The position numbers were made by a program, and so were the translations under genes. Source: Arthrobacter sp. StoSoilA2 (lineage in GTDB: Bacteria; Actinomycetota; Actinomycetes; Actinomycetales; Micrococcaceae). From it: 64,000 nt of DNA. Positions within the stretch are counted from its first letter, which is position 1. Each line of letters starts with the position of its first letter. The stretch spans positions 1,984,001 to 2,048,000 of the forward strand of contig NZ_AP024643.1 of assembly GCF_019977195.1 (NCBI RefSeq). Reading direction: 5' to 3'. Below are positions 19,026 through 27,680 of this stretch, in pieces. Under the pieces are notes generated by a model that was not told the origin of the DNA, searched no databases, and worked only from the letters and a program-made list of their open reading frames with translations.

Positions 19026-19952
19026 CTAGTTACGGACCAAGGCGGCCGGCACGGATCCGCGCTCGGCGCCCTTGACGATGGGGACGCGGACCGCGTTGCC
19101 CCACTCGGTCCAGGAACCGTCGTAGTTGCGGACGGTTTCAAAGCCCAGCAGGTACTTCAGTGCGAACCAGGTGTGGCTGGACCGCTCGCCAATGCGGCAG
19201 TAGGCCACGACGTCGTCGCCCGCCGTCAAACCGGCTTCGCCCAGGTAGAGGGCTTCCAGTTCCTCACGGGAACGGTAGGTGCCGTCCTCAGCGGCAGCGC
19301 GGGCCCACGGGATCGAAGCAGCAGTGGGGATGTGGCCGCCACGCAGCGCGCCTTCTTCCGGGTACGCGGGCATGTGGGTGCGCTGGCCCGTGTACTCCTC
19401 GGGGGAGCGCACATCGATCAGGGGGTTGCCCAGGTGAGCCAGGACGTCCTCTTTGAAGGCGCGGATGGGAGCGTCGTTCCGCTCTACTTCGGGGTAGGTT
19501 CCCGGGGCCGGCGTCGGTACGTCCGTGGTCAATTCGCGGCCTTCGGCGATCCACTTGTCGCGGCCACCGTCCAGCAGGCGCACATCTTCGTGTCCGAACA
19601 GCGTGAAGACCCAGAGGGCGTAGGCTGCCCACCAGTTGGACTTGTCACCGTAGATCACCACAGTGGTGTCGCGGGAGATGCCCTTGGATGCAGCCAGGGA
19701 GGCGAATGCGGCGCCGTCCACGTAGTCGCGGGTCACTTCATCATTCAGGTCGGTGTGCCAGTCGATCTTTACGGCACCCGGAATGTGGCCGGTTTCGTAC
19801 AGGAGGACGTCCTCATCGGACTCCACGACTACCAGCTTGCCGTCGGCGATGGCGCCTTCGGCAAGTGCTGCGGCAAGCCACTGCGTGGACACGAGTCGTT
19901 CAGGGTTCGCGTAGGAAGCGAACTTTTCGTTTTGTTCAACGGGGTAGGACAT
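19026..19952 (-). CDS. sseA: Thiosulfate/3-mercaptopyruvate sulfurtransferase (tandem rhodanese)
   Basis: 308 aa with two rhodanese domains. The N-terminal domain (about 15-145) is non-catalytic, with the ETGHIPGAVKIDW signature. The C-terminal one carries the active Cys252 in VAYCRIGERSSHTW. It transfers sulfur from thiosulfate or mercaptopyruvate to a thiol acceptor. First gene of an operon with sufE. Confidence 0.94.
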   Translation of the reverse strand: MSYPVEQNEKFASYANPERLVSTQWLAAALAEGAIADGKLVVVESDEDVLLYETGHIPGAVKIDWHTDLNDEVTRDYVDGAAFASLAASKGISRDTTVVIYGDKSNWWAAYALWVFTLFGHEDVRLLDGGRDKWIAEGRELTTDVPTPAPGTYPEVERNDAPIRAFKEDVLAHLGNPLIDVRSPEEYTGQRTHMPAYPEEGALRGGHIPTAASIPWARAAAEDGTYRSREELEALYLGEAGLTAGDDVVAYCRIGERSSHTWFALKYLLGFETVRNYDGSWTEWGNAVRVPIVKGAERGSVPAALVRN

Positions 19953-20163
19953 GATGATGGCCTTTCACTGACAACGGGCGGAGCCAGGCCCTGGAAGCTG
20001 CATCAGTTGCCGGCCCGGCGTGCTCCAACACTAACCACGGGCCGCGAGGAATGCTTCCCCGCTGGTCACATGGTGAAACATGGCCTTGGTCACGTCGCCG
20101 TTTTCGGGACGCCCGATGCCGGTATTCTTGCTGGGGACCCAAATACTGGAAGAACGGACCACC

Positions 20164-21204
20164 GTGGTACAGATCGAACAACTGGCTGCCCGCACGCCGG
20201 CAGTCTCCGTGGAGGAACTCCTCAAGGGTTTCTACCCGTCTCCGCGATTCGGAGAGGTATCGTTCGACAGCTACCGCCCGGACCCCGCCCAGCCCAGCCA
20301 GGCCAATGCGGTCAAGCTGCTGTCGGCTTTTGCCGATGGCGTGGGCGCCGATGACGGCGGCGGGCTGTTCAAGAAGTTGTTCGCCAAGAAGACCCCCGCC
20401 ACTCGGGCCGGCATTTACCTTGACGGAGGCTTCGGCGTCGGAAAGACCCACCTCCTGGCCTCCCTTTGGCACAGGTCTCCTGGTCCCAAGGCCTTTGGCA
20501 CATTCGTTGAGTACACCAACCTCGTGGGCGCGCTCTCGTTCCGCAAGACCGTGGAAGCCCTCAGCAACTACAAGCTGGTCTGCATTGACGAATTTGAACT
20601 CGATGATCCCGGCGACACCGTGCTGATGTCCCGCCTGATGCGCGAACTGGCCGACGCCGGCGTAAAGTTGGCCGCTACCTCCAACACCCTGCCGGGTTCC
20701 TTGGGCGAAGGCCGCTTCGCAGCCGTGGACTTCCAGCGGGAAATCCAGGTCCTTGCCGACCAGTTCGACGTCGTCAGGATCGACGGCGAAGACTTCCGCC
20801 ACCGTGGCCTGCCCGCAGCTCCATCACCTTTGAAGACTGAAGAACTCAAGCACCGCATGCACGCCGAGTTCGACGGACAAACAGTTGCCGTGGATGATTT
20901 CCGCACTCTCGTGCACCACCTCGCCGGCGTCCACCCCAGCCGGTACCGCCAGCTGATCTCAGGCATCGAAGCCGTGGTGTGGCGCGACGTCGAGACGATT
21001 ACCGAGCAGGCAGTAGCGCTGCGCTTCGTGGTCCTCGCCGACCGCCTCTATGACAAAGATGTGCCGATTCTTGCCAGCGGCGTCCCCTTCGACAAACTCT
21101 TCACCGAAGAGATGATGACCGGGGGATACATGAAGAAGTACTTCCGTGCCGTGTCCAGGCTTACGGCTCTCGCCCGCGAGGGACAGAACCACGAACCTGC
21201 CTGA
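20164..21204 (+). CDS. zapE: Cell division protein ZapE (AFG1-like ATPase)
   Basis: 346 aa from GTG 20164, which is placed just ahead of the conserved QIEQLAARTP start; longer in-frame starts add unconserved residues. Walker A is LDGGFGVGKTHLL (Lys94), Walker B is LVCIDEFELDDPGD, and TSNTLPGSLGEGRF is typical of the AFG1/ZapE group. In proteobacteria ZapE acts on the Z-ring; in actinobacteria its role is inferred only. Confidence 0.9.
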   Translation: MVQIEQLAARTPAVSVEELLKGFYPSPRFGEVSFDSYRPDPAQPSQANAVKLLSAFADGVGADDGGGLFKKLFAKKTPATRAGIYLDGGFGVGKTHLLASLWHRSPGPKAFGTFVEYTNLVGALSFRKTVEALSNYKLVCIDEFELDDPGDTVLMSRLMRELADAGVKLAATSNTLPGSLGEGRFAAVDFQREIQVLADQFDVVRIDGEDFRHRGLPAAPSPLKTEELKHRMHAEFDGQTVAVDDFRTLVHHLAGVHPSRYRQLISGIEAVVWRDVETITEQAVALRFVVLADRLYDKDVPILASGVPFDKLFTEEMMTGGYMKKYFRAVSRLTALAREGQNHEPA

Positions 21205-21217
21205 TCCGGTTCAGGCC

Positions 21218-22438
21218 CTACTTGTGTGAAGGTGTCAGCGGTTCCCGGTCTTTCAGCAACCAGCGGACCAGGATGCCTCCCGCCAAAGCCCAGAAGGCAG
21301 CCCCCACTCCTGCGAAGCTGATCCCTGAGGCGGCAAGCAGGAAGGTGATGCACGCGGGTACGCGTTCTTCGGCAACTGCCAATGCGGAGGAGATGGCTGA
21401 GGCAAGCGTGCCGAGCAAGGCCAAGCCTGCGACAGCTTCAAGCAAGCCGGCGGGTGCAGCCGCCACCACCGTGACAAGGGCTGCCGAGAAGGCTGCCAGT
21501 ACCAGGTAGGCAAGGCCAGCCACGAATGCCGCGATCCACCGCCTGCTGTGGTCTTTCCCTGCTTCCTCTCCGGCCGCCAATGCCGCGCTCAAAGCAGCAA
21601 GGTTGATCGCGTGGCCTCCGAATGGAGCGCCCGCAATGGTTCCGGCTCCGGTGACCACCATCGATGCCCGCCAGGGTGTTGTGAAGCCAAAGGATTTAAG
21701 CACGGCGACGCCGGGAATGTTCTGCGATGCCATCGTGACAATGAACAGGGGAAGGGCAAGCCCCACCGCTGCCTCCACCGTGAATGTTGGAGTGGTCCAC
21801 TCGAGCCGCGGCAACAGGTCATCCCCGGGAATCTGAACGCCGTTCGCCACGATATGGATGCCGATGACGGCGAGGGCGACCACGAGTGAGGCCGGGACCG
21901 CCCAGCGGGCCGCGAACTTCGTCATTACCAACCAGCAAAGGGCCACCGGGCCAATCAGCAACGGCGCTTCTCCCAGGGATCTAAAAGGAGCCAGGCACAG
22001 GGGGAGGAGGACGCCTGCGAGCATCGCCTGCGCAAGCGGTGTGGGTATCTTCGTCATGAGCCTGCCAAGGCTGGGCAGTAACCCCGTCAGGACGATCAGC
22101 ACCCCGACGACGACGAACGCACCCACCGCTGCCGGCCAGCCGCCGTCGACCATTCCTGCAGAGGCGAGGAGCGCGGCACCCGGCGTGGACCACGCCAGGG
22201 TGACAGGCATTTTCGACCGCCATGCCAGCCATAAAATGCCCAGTCCGAACGTGAGTGTGAGGGCCAGCAGGCCGCTGGAGGCTTGCGCCTGGTTGGCTCC
22301 CACAGCCCTCAGTCCGGCAAGAACCACAGCGAACGAGGACGTGAAACCGACGAGGGCGGTGACGATGCCAGCCGAGATGGGCGGCCCCACCGTGTCCTGG
22401 CGGGAGGGACGCTGGACTGCGGAAGAGGCTGATGGCAT
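21218..22438 (-). CDS. benE: BenE-family benzoate/purine-type membrane transporter
   Basis: 406 aa integral membrane protein with about 11-12 hydrophobic segments. Family parts: ALTLTFGLGILWLAWRSKMP, TPGAALLASAG and TMASQNIPGVAVLKSFG, plus APFGGHAINLAA. BenE proteins are proton-coupled carriers of benzoate or similar acids; the substrate here is not proven. No ribosome site precedes ATG 22438, but TATTTT ends 7 bases before it, so a leaderless message is likely. Confidence 0.88.
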   Translation of the reverse strand: MPSASSAVQRPSRQDTVGPPISAGIVTALVGFTSSFAVVLAGLRAVGANQAQASSGLLALTLTFGLGILWLAWRSKMPVTLAWSTPGAALLASAGMVDGGWPAAVGAFVVVGVLIVLTGLLPSLGRLMTKIPTPLAQAMLAGVLLPLCLAPFRSLGEAPLLIGPVALCWLVMTKFAARWAVPASLVVALAVIGIHIVANGVQIPGDDLLPRLEWTTPTFTVEAAVGLALPLFIVTMASQNIPGVAVLKSFGFTTPWRASMVVTGAGTIAGAPFGGHAINLAALSAALAAGEEAGKDHSRRWIAAFVAGLAYLVLAAFSAALVTVVAAAPAGLLEAVAGLALLGTLASAISSALAVAEERVPACITFLLAASGISFAGVGAAFWALAGGILVRWLLKDREPLTPSHK

Positions 22439-22483
22439 AAGGACCAAAATACCGGACTGGAAGCTGGAGACCGGTTAAACGCC

Positions 22484-22523
22484 AAGGGCACCGGTGGCGC
22501 CTCTCGGCGGGACCGGTGCCCCC
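22484..22523 (-). terminator. Hairpin after the MT0933-like gene
   Basis: Stem of 10 or more bp (GGGCACCGGT at 22486-22495 with ACCGGTGCCC at 22512-22521) lies 30 bases beyond the stop at 22555, just upstream of benE. Confidence 0.65.
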
Positions 22524-22554
22524 TTGACGTATCTGGTACGGCGGGCTCAGGCAG

Positions 22555-22782
22555 CTACAGCTGCTTAGGCTCATCCGTGACGGGAGCCTGTGCGGCGTTC
22601 CCGTCTGTTGAAGCCACGAAGTCGGAAGCGGCATTCTGAACCGCGTCAACCTGACCTGCGAACTTGCCGCCTGTCTTCTGGTCGACGAAGTCTCCGGCCT
22701 TTTCGATGCCATTCTGAATGGCTTCTTCGTTGCCCTGAATGAGACCCTGAGCCTTACCCTTCAGGTCGTCAATTAAACCCAC
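22555..22782 (-). CDS. Small MT0933-like (CsbD-like) protein
   Basis: 75 aa from GTG 22782 behind a strong AAGGGAGG site; earlier frame residues are rejected. The pattern LIDDLKGKAQGLIQGNEEAIQNG followed by DQKTGGKFAGQVDAV matches the actinobacterial MT0933 family, often labelled antitoxin, of small amphipathic helical proteins. No toxin partner is next to it, so the antitoxin label should not be taken as function. It may be a stress-related helical protein. Confidence 0.75.
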   Translation of the reverse strand: MGLIDDLKGKAQGLIQGNEEAIQNGIEKAGDFVDQKTGGKFAGQVDAVQNAASDFVASTDGNAAQAPVTDEPKQL

Positions 22783-22871
22783 GGGCACCTCCCTTCCTTC
22801 GCGGAGCCAGTTCGCTCCTCCGCGTCCGACCCTAACACCAGATCCTGGACGTGCCAAGGATTCCAGGGGCG

Positions 22872-24326
22872 CTACGCCAAGGGCTTACTGAGCTCAAGGT
22901 GGCGTGGGCTGTCCGGATTCATGAGCGAGTGCTTCCGGCCGTAGGAGAAGTAGATGATCAAGCCAACAATGAGCCAGACGGCAAAACGCAGCCAGGTTTC
23001 CCAATGCAGCTGGGACATCAGGAACGCGGAAGCCAGCACGCCGAAGGCGGGAACTACGGGCATCCACGGCAAACGGAAGGTGCGGGGGGCATTTGGCTTC
23101 TTGTAGCGGAAGACGATGACGGAAATGCAAACCACAACGAATGCTGCCAGGATGCCGATGTTGGTGAGGTCCGCCACTTCCTTGATCGGGAAAACGCCGG
23201 CGAGGAACGCTGAGGCGATGCCCGCGATCCAGGTCACCCGCTGGGGTGTGCCGTGACGGTCGGTACGGGCGAACCATCCCGGCAGCAGGCCGTCGCGGCT
23301 CATGGAGAACCATACGCGGGTAACGCCCAGAAGGAAGGTCAGCATCACGGTCAGGATGGACAGGACAGCGAAGACCGAAATGATGGTGGCGATGATAGGC
23401 AGGCCAACCCCGGTGAAGGCCGATGCGAAGCCAGCCTTGGGATCGATGTCCTTGTAGTTCTGCATGCCGGTGAGGACGAGCGTAGCTGCCACGTAGAGCA
23501 GCATGGCGATGATCAGGGACAGGACGATCGCCTTGGGCATGTGCTTCTTGCCGTCCTTGGCTTCTTCCGCGGCGGTACTCATGGCGTCGTAACCAAAGAC
23601 AGCGAAGAACACCGTGGCTGCACCGGCAAAGACCGGGCCGAAACCACTGGGCATGAACGGATTGAAGTTCTCAGTGTTGATATAGAAAATGCCCAACCCG
23701 ATGATGAAGAGGATCAACACCACCTTGATGGCAACAGCCACCAATTCGAAGCGGCCGAAAGCCTTGGTTCCCCTGCTGAGGATCCAGGTCACCAGGAGGC
23801 ACACCAGGATCGCCGGAAGGTTGATGATGCCGCCCTTGCCTTCATCCACTGTGGACGTCATCCAGGTAGGCATGTGGATTCCGATGCCGGACAAGAAGGC
23901 ATCGAAGTAGCCGGAGATGCCGATTGCCACAACGGCAACAATGGCGATGTATTCAAGCAGGAGATCCCAGCCAATGAACCAGCCAATGATCTCGCCCAAT
24001 GCCACATAGCCATAGGTGTAGGCGGAGCCGGCCCTGGGGATCATGCCGGCAAATTCGGCATAGGACAGAGCGGCCGCGCCGGAAGCGAGCCCGGCGATAA
24101 GGAACGAGACGAGCACTGCAGGGCCTACGCCCGGATTGTTGGCGTCGCCATGGGCTACAAGGCCGGCCAGCGAGAAAATGCCGACGCCGATAATGCCGCC
24201 GACGCCGATGGCCGTCAGTTGCCAGAGGCCAAGACTCTTGAAGAGTCCACTGTGCTTGCTTTCTTCCTCGATATCGTCGATGGGCTTGCGCCGCATGACG
24301 GATTGGGAAGCCGTCTGTTGATTCAT
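22872..24326 (-). CDS. APC-family amino-acid permease
   Basis: 484 aa from ATG 24326 with AGGAG 7 bases upstream. Twelve or more hydrophobic helices; the start of TM1, AIGVGGIIGVGIFSLAG, is the APC substrate-binding helix, and FFAVFGYDAMSTAAEEAKD in TM6/7 is typical of the cationic amino-acid transporter branch. It imports or exchanges amino acids across the cytoplasmic membrane; exact substrate unknown. Confidence 0.92.
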   Translation of the reverse strand: MNQQTASQSVMRRKPIDDIEEESKHSGLFKSLGLWQLTAIGVGGIIGVGIFSLAGLVAHGDANNPGVGPAVLVSFLIAGLASGAAALSYAEFAGMIPRAGSAYTYGYVALGEIIGWFIGWDLLLEYIAIVAVVAIGISGYFDAFLSGIGIHMPTWMTSTVDEGKGGIINLPAILVCLLVTWILSRGTKAFGRFELVAVAIKVVLILFIIGLGIFYINTENFNPFMPSGFGPVFAGAATVFFAVFGYDAMSTAAEEAKDGKKHMPKAIVLSLIIAMLLYVAATLVLTGMQNYKDIDPKAGFASAFTGVGLPIIATIISVFAVLSILTVMLTFLLGVTRVWFSMSRDGLLPGWFARTDRHGTPQRVTWIAGIASAFLAGVFPIKEVADLTNIGILAAFVVVCISVIVFRYKKPNAPRTFRLPWMPVVPAFGVLASAFLMSQLHWETWLRFAVWLIVGLIIYFSYGRKHSLMNPDSPRHLELSKPLA

Positions 24327-24467
24327 GGGGTACTCCTGCCAGTTGGCGTGGAACGGTGATGAGTTCGCATTACATTGTGCGAGAGGAATCACATTAGATA
24401 AAGCGACTTTTTCTTAGGTGTATCAGTTACTCCAAATGATGAATGGCATTTGGCTCCGCGTGGGCAT

Positions 24468-24498
24468 AAAAAAAGCAGCTCCGAGGAGCTGCCTTTTT
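24468..24498 (-). terminator. Terminator of the tRNA operon (bidirectional)
   Basis: GCAGCTCC/GGAGCTGC stem (24475-24482 with 24485-24492), flanked by A7 and T5 runs, so each strand sees a U-run. It lies right after the last tRNA-Gly of the minus-strand tRNA operon. Confidence 0.88.
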
Positions 24499-24503
24499 GT
24501 TGG

Positions 24504-24576
<73 letters not shown>

Positions 24577-24632
24577 ACATGTTGCCTGCCCGGCAATGCC
24601 TGGCCTTCAACAACAAACAAGTTGCCTTGTTC

Positions 24633-24707
24633 TGGTGGGCGATACTGGGATCGAACCAGTGACCTCTTCCGTGTCAGGGAAGCGCGCTACCGCTGCGCCA
24701 ATCGCCC
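24633..24707 (-). tRNA. tRNA-Val(GAC), copy 1
   Basis: 75 nt with encoded CCA. Acceptor GGGCGAT/ATCGCCC, anticodon loop CTGACAC giving GAC, T-loop GTTCGATCC. Identical to copy 2 at 24861. Confidence 0.97.
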
Positions 24708-24731
24708 GTTTCCGGGTCCTAATGAAAGGAG

Positions 24732-24804
<73 letters not shown>

Positions 24805-24860
24805 ACATGTTGCCTGCCCGGCAATGCCTGGCCTTCAACAACAAACAAGTTGCCTTGTTC

Positions 24861-24935
24861 TGGTGGGCGATACTGGGATCGAACCAGTGACCTCTTCCGT
24901 GTCAGGGAAGCGCGCTACCGCTGCGCCAATCGCCC
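24861..24935 (-). tRNA. tRNA-Val(GAC), copy 2
   Basis: Identical to copy 1, including the encoded CCA and the 56-base spacer to the next tRNA-Gly. Anticodon loop CTGACAC. Confidence 0.97.
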
Positions 24936-24973
24936 ATGCATCCAGCCGTGACTGGAAGACATGGTTTTCACCG

Positions 24974-25044
24974 AGGTGGGTACGGGATTCGAACCCGTGT
25001 ATACGGCTTTGCAGGCCGCTGCCTCGCCTCTCGGCCAACCCACC
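24974..25044 (-). tRNA. tRNA-Cys(GCA)
   Basis: 71-nt cloverleaf, acceptor GGTGGGT/ACCCACC, anticodon loop CTGCAAA giving GCA, discriminator T as usual for Cys. Confidence 0.96.
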
Positions 25045-25089
25045 GTGTAAGCAGATTCCGAGGAATTCTTGCCTTGACAGTGCCTTGCG

Positions 25090-25162
<73 letters not shown>

Positions 25163-25220
25163 AGTGCCGTTACGCCGGCCTGCCCAGTAGGCATTCCGTC
25201 GCTTTCCGACGAGTAAAAAC

Positions 25221-25248
25221 TCTATAGGAGGTTGCTTCAAACTCCAAA
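25221..25248 (-). promoter_or_regulatory. Putative promoter of the tRNA operon
   Basis: On the minus strand TTTGGA (25243-25248) and TATAGA (25221-25226), 16 bases apart, about 60 bases upstream of the first tRNA-Gly. The -35 element is imperfect. Confidence 0.45.
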
Positions 25249-25359
25249 TCGGTTGCTTGCTTTTGCTTCCCAAGGGGCTTGGATCCTTGAATTTCCGGGC
25301 CTCTTGGGGAGTTTCACGGCTGTAATTCCAGAGTTGTGATTCGGTGGTCTGAGCGCGTT

Positions 25360-25387
25360 TTGCAATCCAGCCCGGGTGGGCTAGTCT
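25360..25387 (+). promoter_or_regulatory. Putative promoter of tRNA-Val(CAC)
   Basis: TTGCAA (25360-25365) and TAGTCT (25382-25387), 16 bases apart, 45 bases before the tRNA. A small hairpin GCATCA/TGATGC (25395-25412) lies in the leader. Nothing else is seen in 25163-25432. Confidence 0.5.
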
Positions 25388-25432
25388 TCTGTATGCATCA
25401 GCGAGTTGATGCAGCTTTTACCCGTTGTACCG

Positions 25433-25507
25433 GGGCGATTGGCGCAGTGGTAGCGCGCTTCGTTCACACCGAAGAGGTCACTGGTTCGAACCCAGTATCG
25501 CCCACCA
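25433..25507 (+). tRNA. tRNA-Val(CAC)
   Basis: 75 nt with encoded CCA, acceptor GGGCGAT/ATCGCCC, anticodon loop TTCACAC giving CAC, T-loop GTTCGAACC. Followed directly by a strong terminator. It forms the left border of the accessory block. Confidence 0.97.
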
Positions 25508-25510
25508 ACA

Positions 25511-25540
25511 GAAACCCCCGGATTTTCCGGGGGTTTCTTT
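25511..25540 (+). terminator. Terminator of tRNA-Val(CAC)
   Basis: 11-bp perfect stem (25511-25521 with 25527-25537), loop ATTTT, then TTT. Classic intrinsic terminator. Confidence 0.92.
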
Positions 25541-25549
25541 GCTTTCAGG

Positions 25550-26051
25550 CGTGGTGCCATCGCTGAGGTAAACCGGGATTTCGCGTTGGTGTCTAGGCAG
25601 GTTCCTGGCAGCTTCTTCCGGGCTTGCCGGATCGGTTCCGTTCATCTGGTCGGAGTACACGTAGCCCTTTGCTCCGTTGGTGGCGGTTACTGCGAGTAGG
25701 TCCGGGGCTTCGCGTCCTGGCACCTCGACGCCATAGCTCTCGCCCTTCGCGTTGATTTTCCACTCGGTAGGAGCTTGTGTGATGTATCTGGCGCTGATCT
25801 GCCACCTGTTCCCAGTATCGGTTGTGATGGTCACCCCTTGTGTTGAGGGCTCCAAAGCAACGACATATTTTGACCAGGCACCGTGTGTTCCCAGATCGGA
25901 CGAAGAGCAGGAGACGTTGGCGCCATCCGGGAAAACGAACTTACCTTCGGTGAGGCAGGTGAGTTCCACCTCAACACCCGTCGCACCAGCGGGAGCCTGT
26001 CCAAGGTCAATCGTTGCCGTGCCGCTGTAAACGGCAGTCGAGGGGGTTCAT
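25550..26051 (-). pseudogene. Broken partner gene of the ECF sigma factor
   Basis: An ATG at 26051 overlaps the sigma-factor stop (ATGA), as expected for a sigma-partner gene, but this frame stops after 14 codons. The neighbouring frame, reached by dropping one C of a CCCCC run at 26042-26046, continues as STAVYSGTATIDLGQAPAG and stays open for about 160 codons with ordinary protein-like composition (secreted-like beta-rich part with two Cys). No N-terminal cytoplasmic or membrane segment is left, and at the 3' end the frame runs on through the tRNA-Val terminator and antisense tRNA to 25478. Both ends therefore look damaged. Function unknown. Confidence 0.55.
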
Positions 26052-26524
26052 GACGGGTCTCCTTTCAATACTGGCGAATGGACATGGTGAGGTGATCCAG
26101 GCAGCACGGCCTTCAGCTTCTGGCGGGCACGGTGCAGACGGACTTTAGCTGCCCCGGGTGAAATCCCGAGTGCTTCAGCTGCCGCTGGCAAGGGCAACTC
26201 TTCGAAAACGACAAGGCTGACCAGCCTGAGGTCCAAGGGCTTCAAGACAGCCAACGCCGCTGCGACCTCATCATTCATCGACGAGTCGTGGTTTGGATGG
26301 GCCGGATCCAGTTCCGCTTCGGCTTCTCTGCGTCTGGGAATGGCGTCTAAGAGCCTTCGATGGCGGACCTTTGATCGCTGAAGATTCCTGGCGGTGTTTG
26401 TCGTTGTAACCAACAGCCACGGAAGGATCGAACCATCAACCAGCCTGACGCCTTCCCGACGGCGCCATAACTCAAGGAAAGCGGCTGCCGTGGCGTCTTC
26501 GGCGTCGTGCCTTCCTCCAACCAA
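26048..26524 (-). CDS. ECF-type RNA polymerase sigma factor, 5'-truncated
   Basis: 158 aa from a TTG at 26524. The N-terminus begins inside region 2 (GGRHDAEDATAAAFLELWRRR); the first about 40 residues that normally contact core polymerase are absent, and the in-frame DNA upstream does not resemble them. Region 4 is intact (LPLPAAAEALGISPGAAKVRLHRARQKLKAVL, read in two pieces, a helix-turn-helix). No ribosome site is visible before the TTG. It is likely non-functional or a remnant. The next gene upstream (NmrA-like) ends 75 bases away on the same strand. Confidence 0.75.
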   Translation of the reverse strand: MVGGRHDAEDATAAAFLELWRRREGVRLVDGSILPWLLVTTTNTARNLQRSKVRHRRLLDAIPRRREAEAELDPAHPNHDSSMNDEVAAALAVLKPLDLRLVSLVVFEELPLPAAAEALGISPGAAKVRLHRARQKLKAVLPGSPHHVHSPVLKGDPS

Positions 26525-26599
26525 GGAGCAGTTCGAGCCCCGACCTCCGGCAGGTAAGGTAAGCGGCAGCCCCGCAGTCTCCGCGGTGCTCAGTACCGC

Positions 26600-27475
26600 T
26601 CACTTTGGCCGTTGTATCAGCCATTCCTTAACGGTCCGGGCCTCCGGCAGGACCTCGCGCGTTGCCTGCGTACTCATGTCGAACTGCCCGGTCCGCAGCC
26701 ATCGCCACATGGTGGTGAGGTCCTTCCCCACGAACCGTTCAAACAGCTTCTCCGGCATCGGCAAACCACGGGGCTTTCGTCCGGTCCGTTCCCGCCACAA
26801 GGTGCGGCACTCGTCTATTGACCGCACGTCAGATGCCAGTCCCAGCACCGCGCCGCTCCACCGTTCGGGGTCGGCGAACATCCGGGCGGCGATGGCGCCC
26901 AGATCGTCAACACAGAGCCAGCCCACCGGCCGGGTCGGGCCCATTAGCTTTGGCATCAGGTGCCAGGTGGAAAACTGCGGATAGTAACCTTTGTCCGTCA
27001 TTAGTTCCATGAACGCCATTGGCCGGAGCACGGTGAGCGGCAGTCCGAGTTCGCGAAAGCGCCGGGCGATAACCAGCTTCGAGTCCCAGGAACCGACGCC
27101 TGTTGGCTGGTCGCTGACTCCTGCCGCCCCGTACACCACGTGGCGTATGCCCGCTTCAGCGGCTGCCTCCGCCACGTTGCTGCCTTGCCGGACTTCGGCG
27201 TCGATTCCACTGGTCATGGGATTCTGGACGTTGAAAAGCCCGTACGCCCCTTGGAACGGCGTCCGAAGAGAGCCGGGATCCTCGGTGTTCGCATGCGGAA
27301 CCTGGGCGCCGAGCGCGCGCAGGGCCTGTGAAGCGTCACTGGACGGATTTCTGGTCAGGGCGCGCACCTGCCAACCGTCTTTGAGGAGGTGACGGACCAC
27401 GGCCGATCCCTGCCGGCCGGTCGCACCGACCACTACCACCACACCCGGAGTGCCCCTGCCCGACGAAAAAACCAT
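26600..27475 (-). CDS. NmrA family NAD(P)-binding protein
   Basis: 291 aa. N-terminal Rossmann motif VVVVGATGRQGSAVVRHLL, then RALTRNPSS binding the cofactor phosphate region, and VLRPMAFMELM, all typical of NmrA-like atypical SDRs that sense NAD(P) or act as isomerase/reductases. The SDR Tyr-x3-Lys pair is not evident, consistent with a sensor. There is no good ribosome site; GATACT lies 5 bases before the ATG, so it may be leaderless. Confidence 0.88.
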   Translation of the reverse strand: MVFSSGRGTPGVVVVVGATGRQGSAVVRHLLKDGWQVRALTRNPSSDASQALRALGAQVPHANTEDPGSLRTPFQGAYGLFNVQNPMTSGIDAEVRQGSNVAEAAAEAGIRHVVYGAAGVSDQPTGVGSWDSKLVIARRFRELGLPLTVLRPMAFMELMTDKGYYPQFSTWHLMPKLMGPTRPVGWLCVDDLGAIAARMFADPERWSGAVLGLASDVRSIDECRTLWRERTGRKPRGLPMPEKLFERFVGKDLTTMWRWLRTGQFDMSTQATREVLPEARTVKEWLIQRPK

Positions 27476-27680
27476 AGCTCAGTATCCCATTCGGGCCGAG
27501 GATTTGACCCGGGGCGGAAGGAACAGCCCACGCCCCGTCCGGGCGGATGAGAGCGCCGGTTGCGAGAGTTTTTCGAGGATTTCATCGGCGGCTCGGCGGC
27601 TCGGCGGCCGGAGCGGGCGGCGCCATCCATGTAGCCGCTCCAGACTGTTGTGGTCTGTGCGCCTGCCCAGTGGATCTGGC
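27476..27680. other. Gap with no recognisable gene
   Basis: GC-rich stretch between the NmrA-like gene and the damaged small ORF behind umuC. I see a short three-copy CGGCTCGG-like repeat near 27589-27612 and no convincing coding sequence, promoter or terminator on either strand. Confidence 0.5.

Noticed and set aside
18774..20354. 526-codon plus-strand frame over sufE and the sulfurtransferase
   Set aside because: Antisense shadow of two well-recognised genes; no family resemblance.
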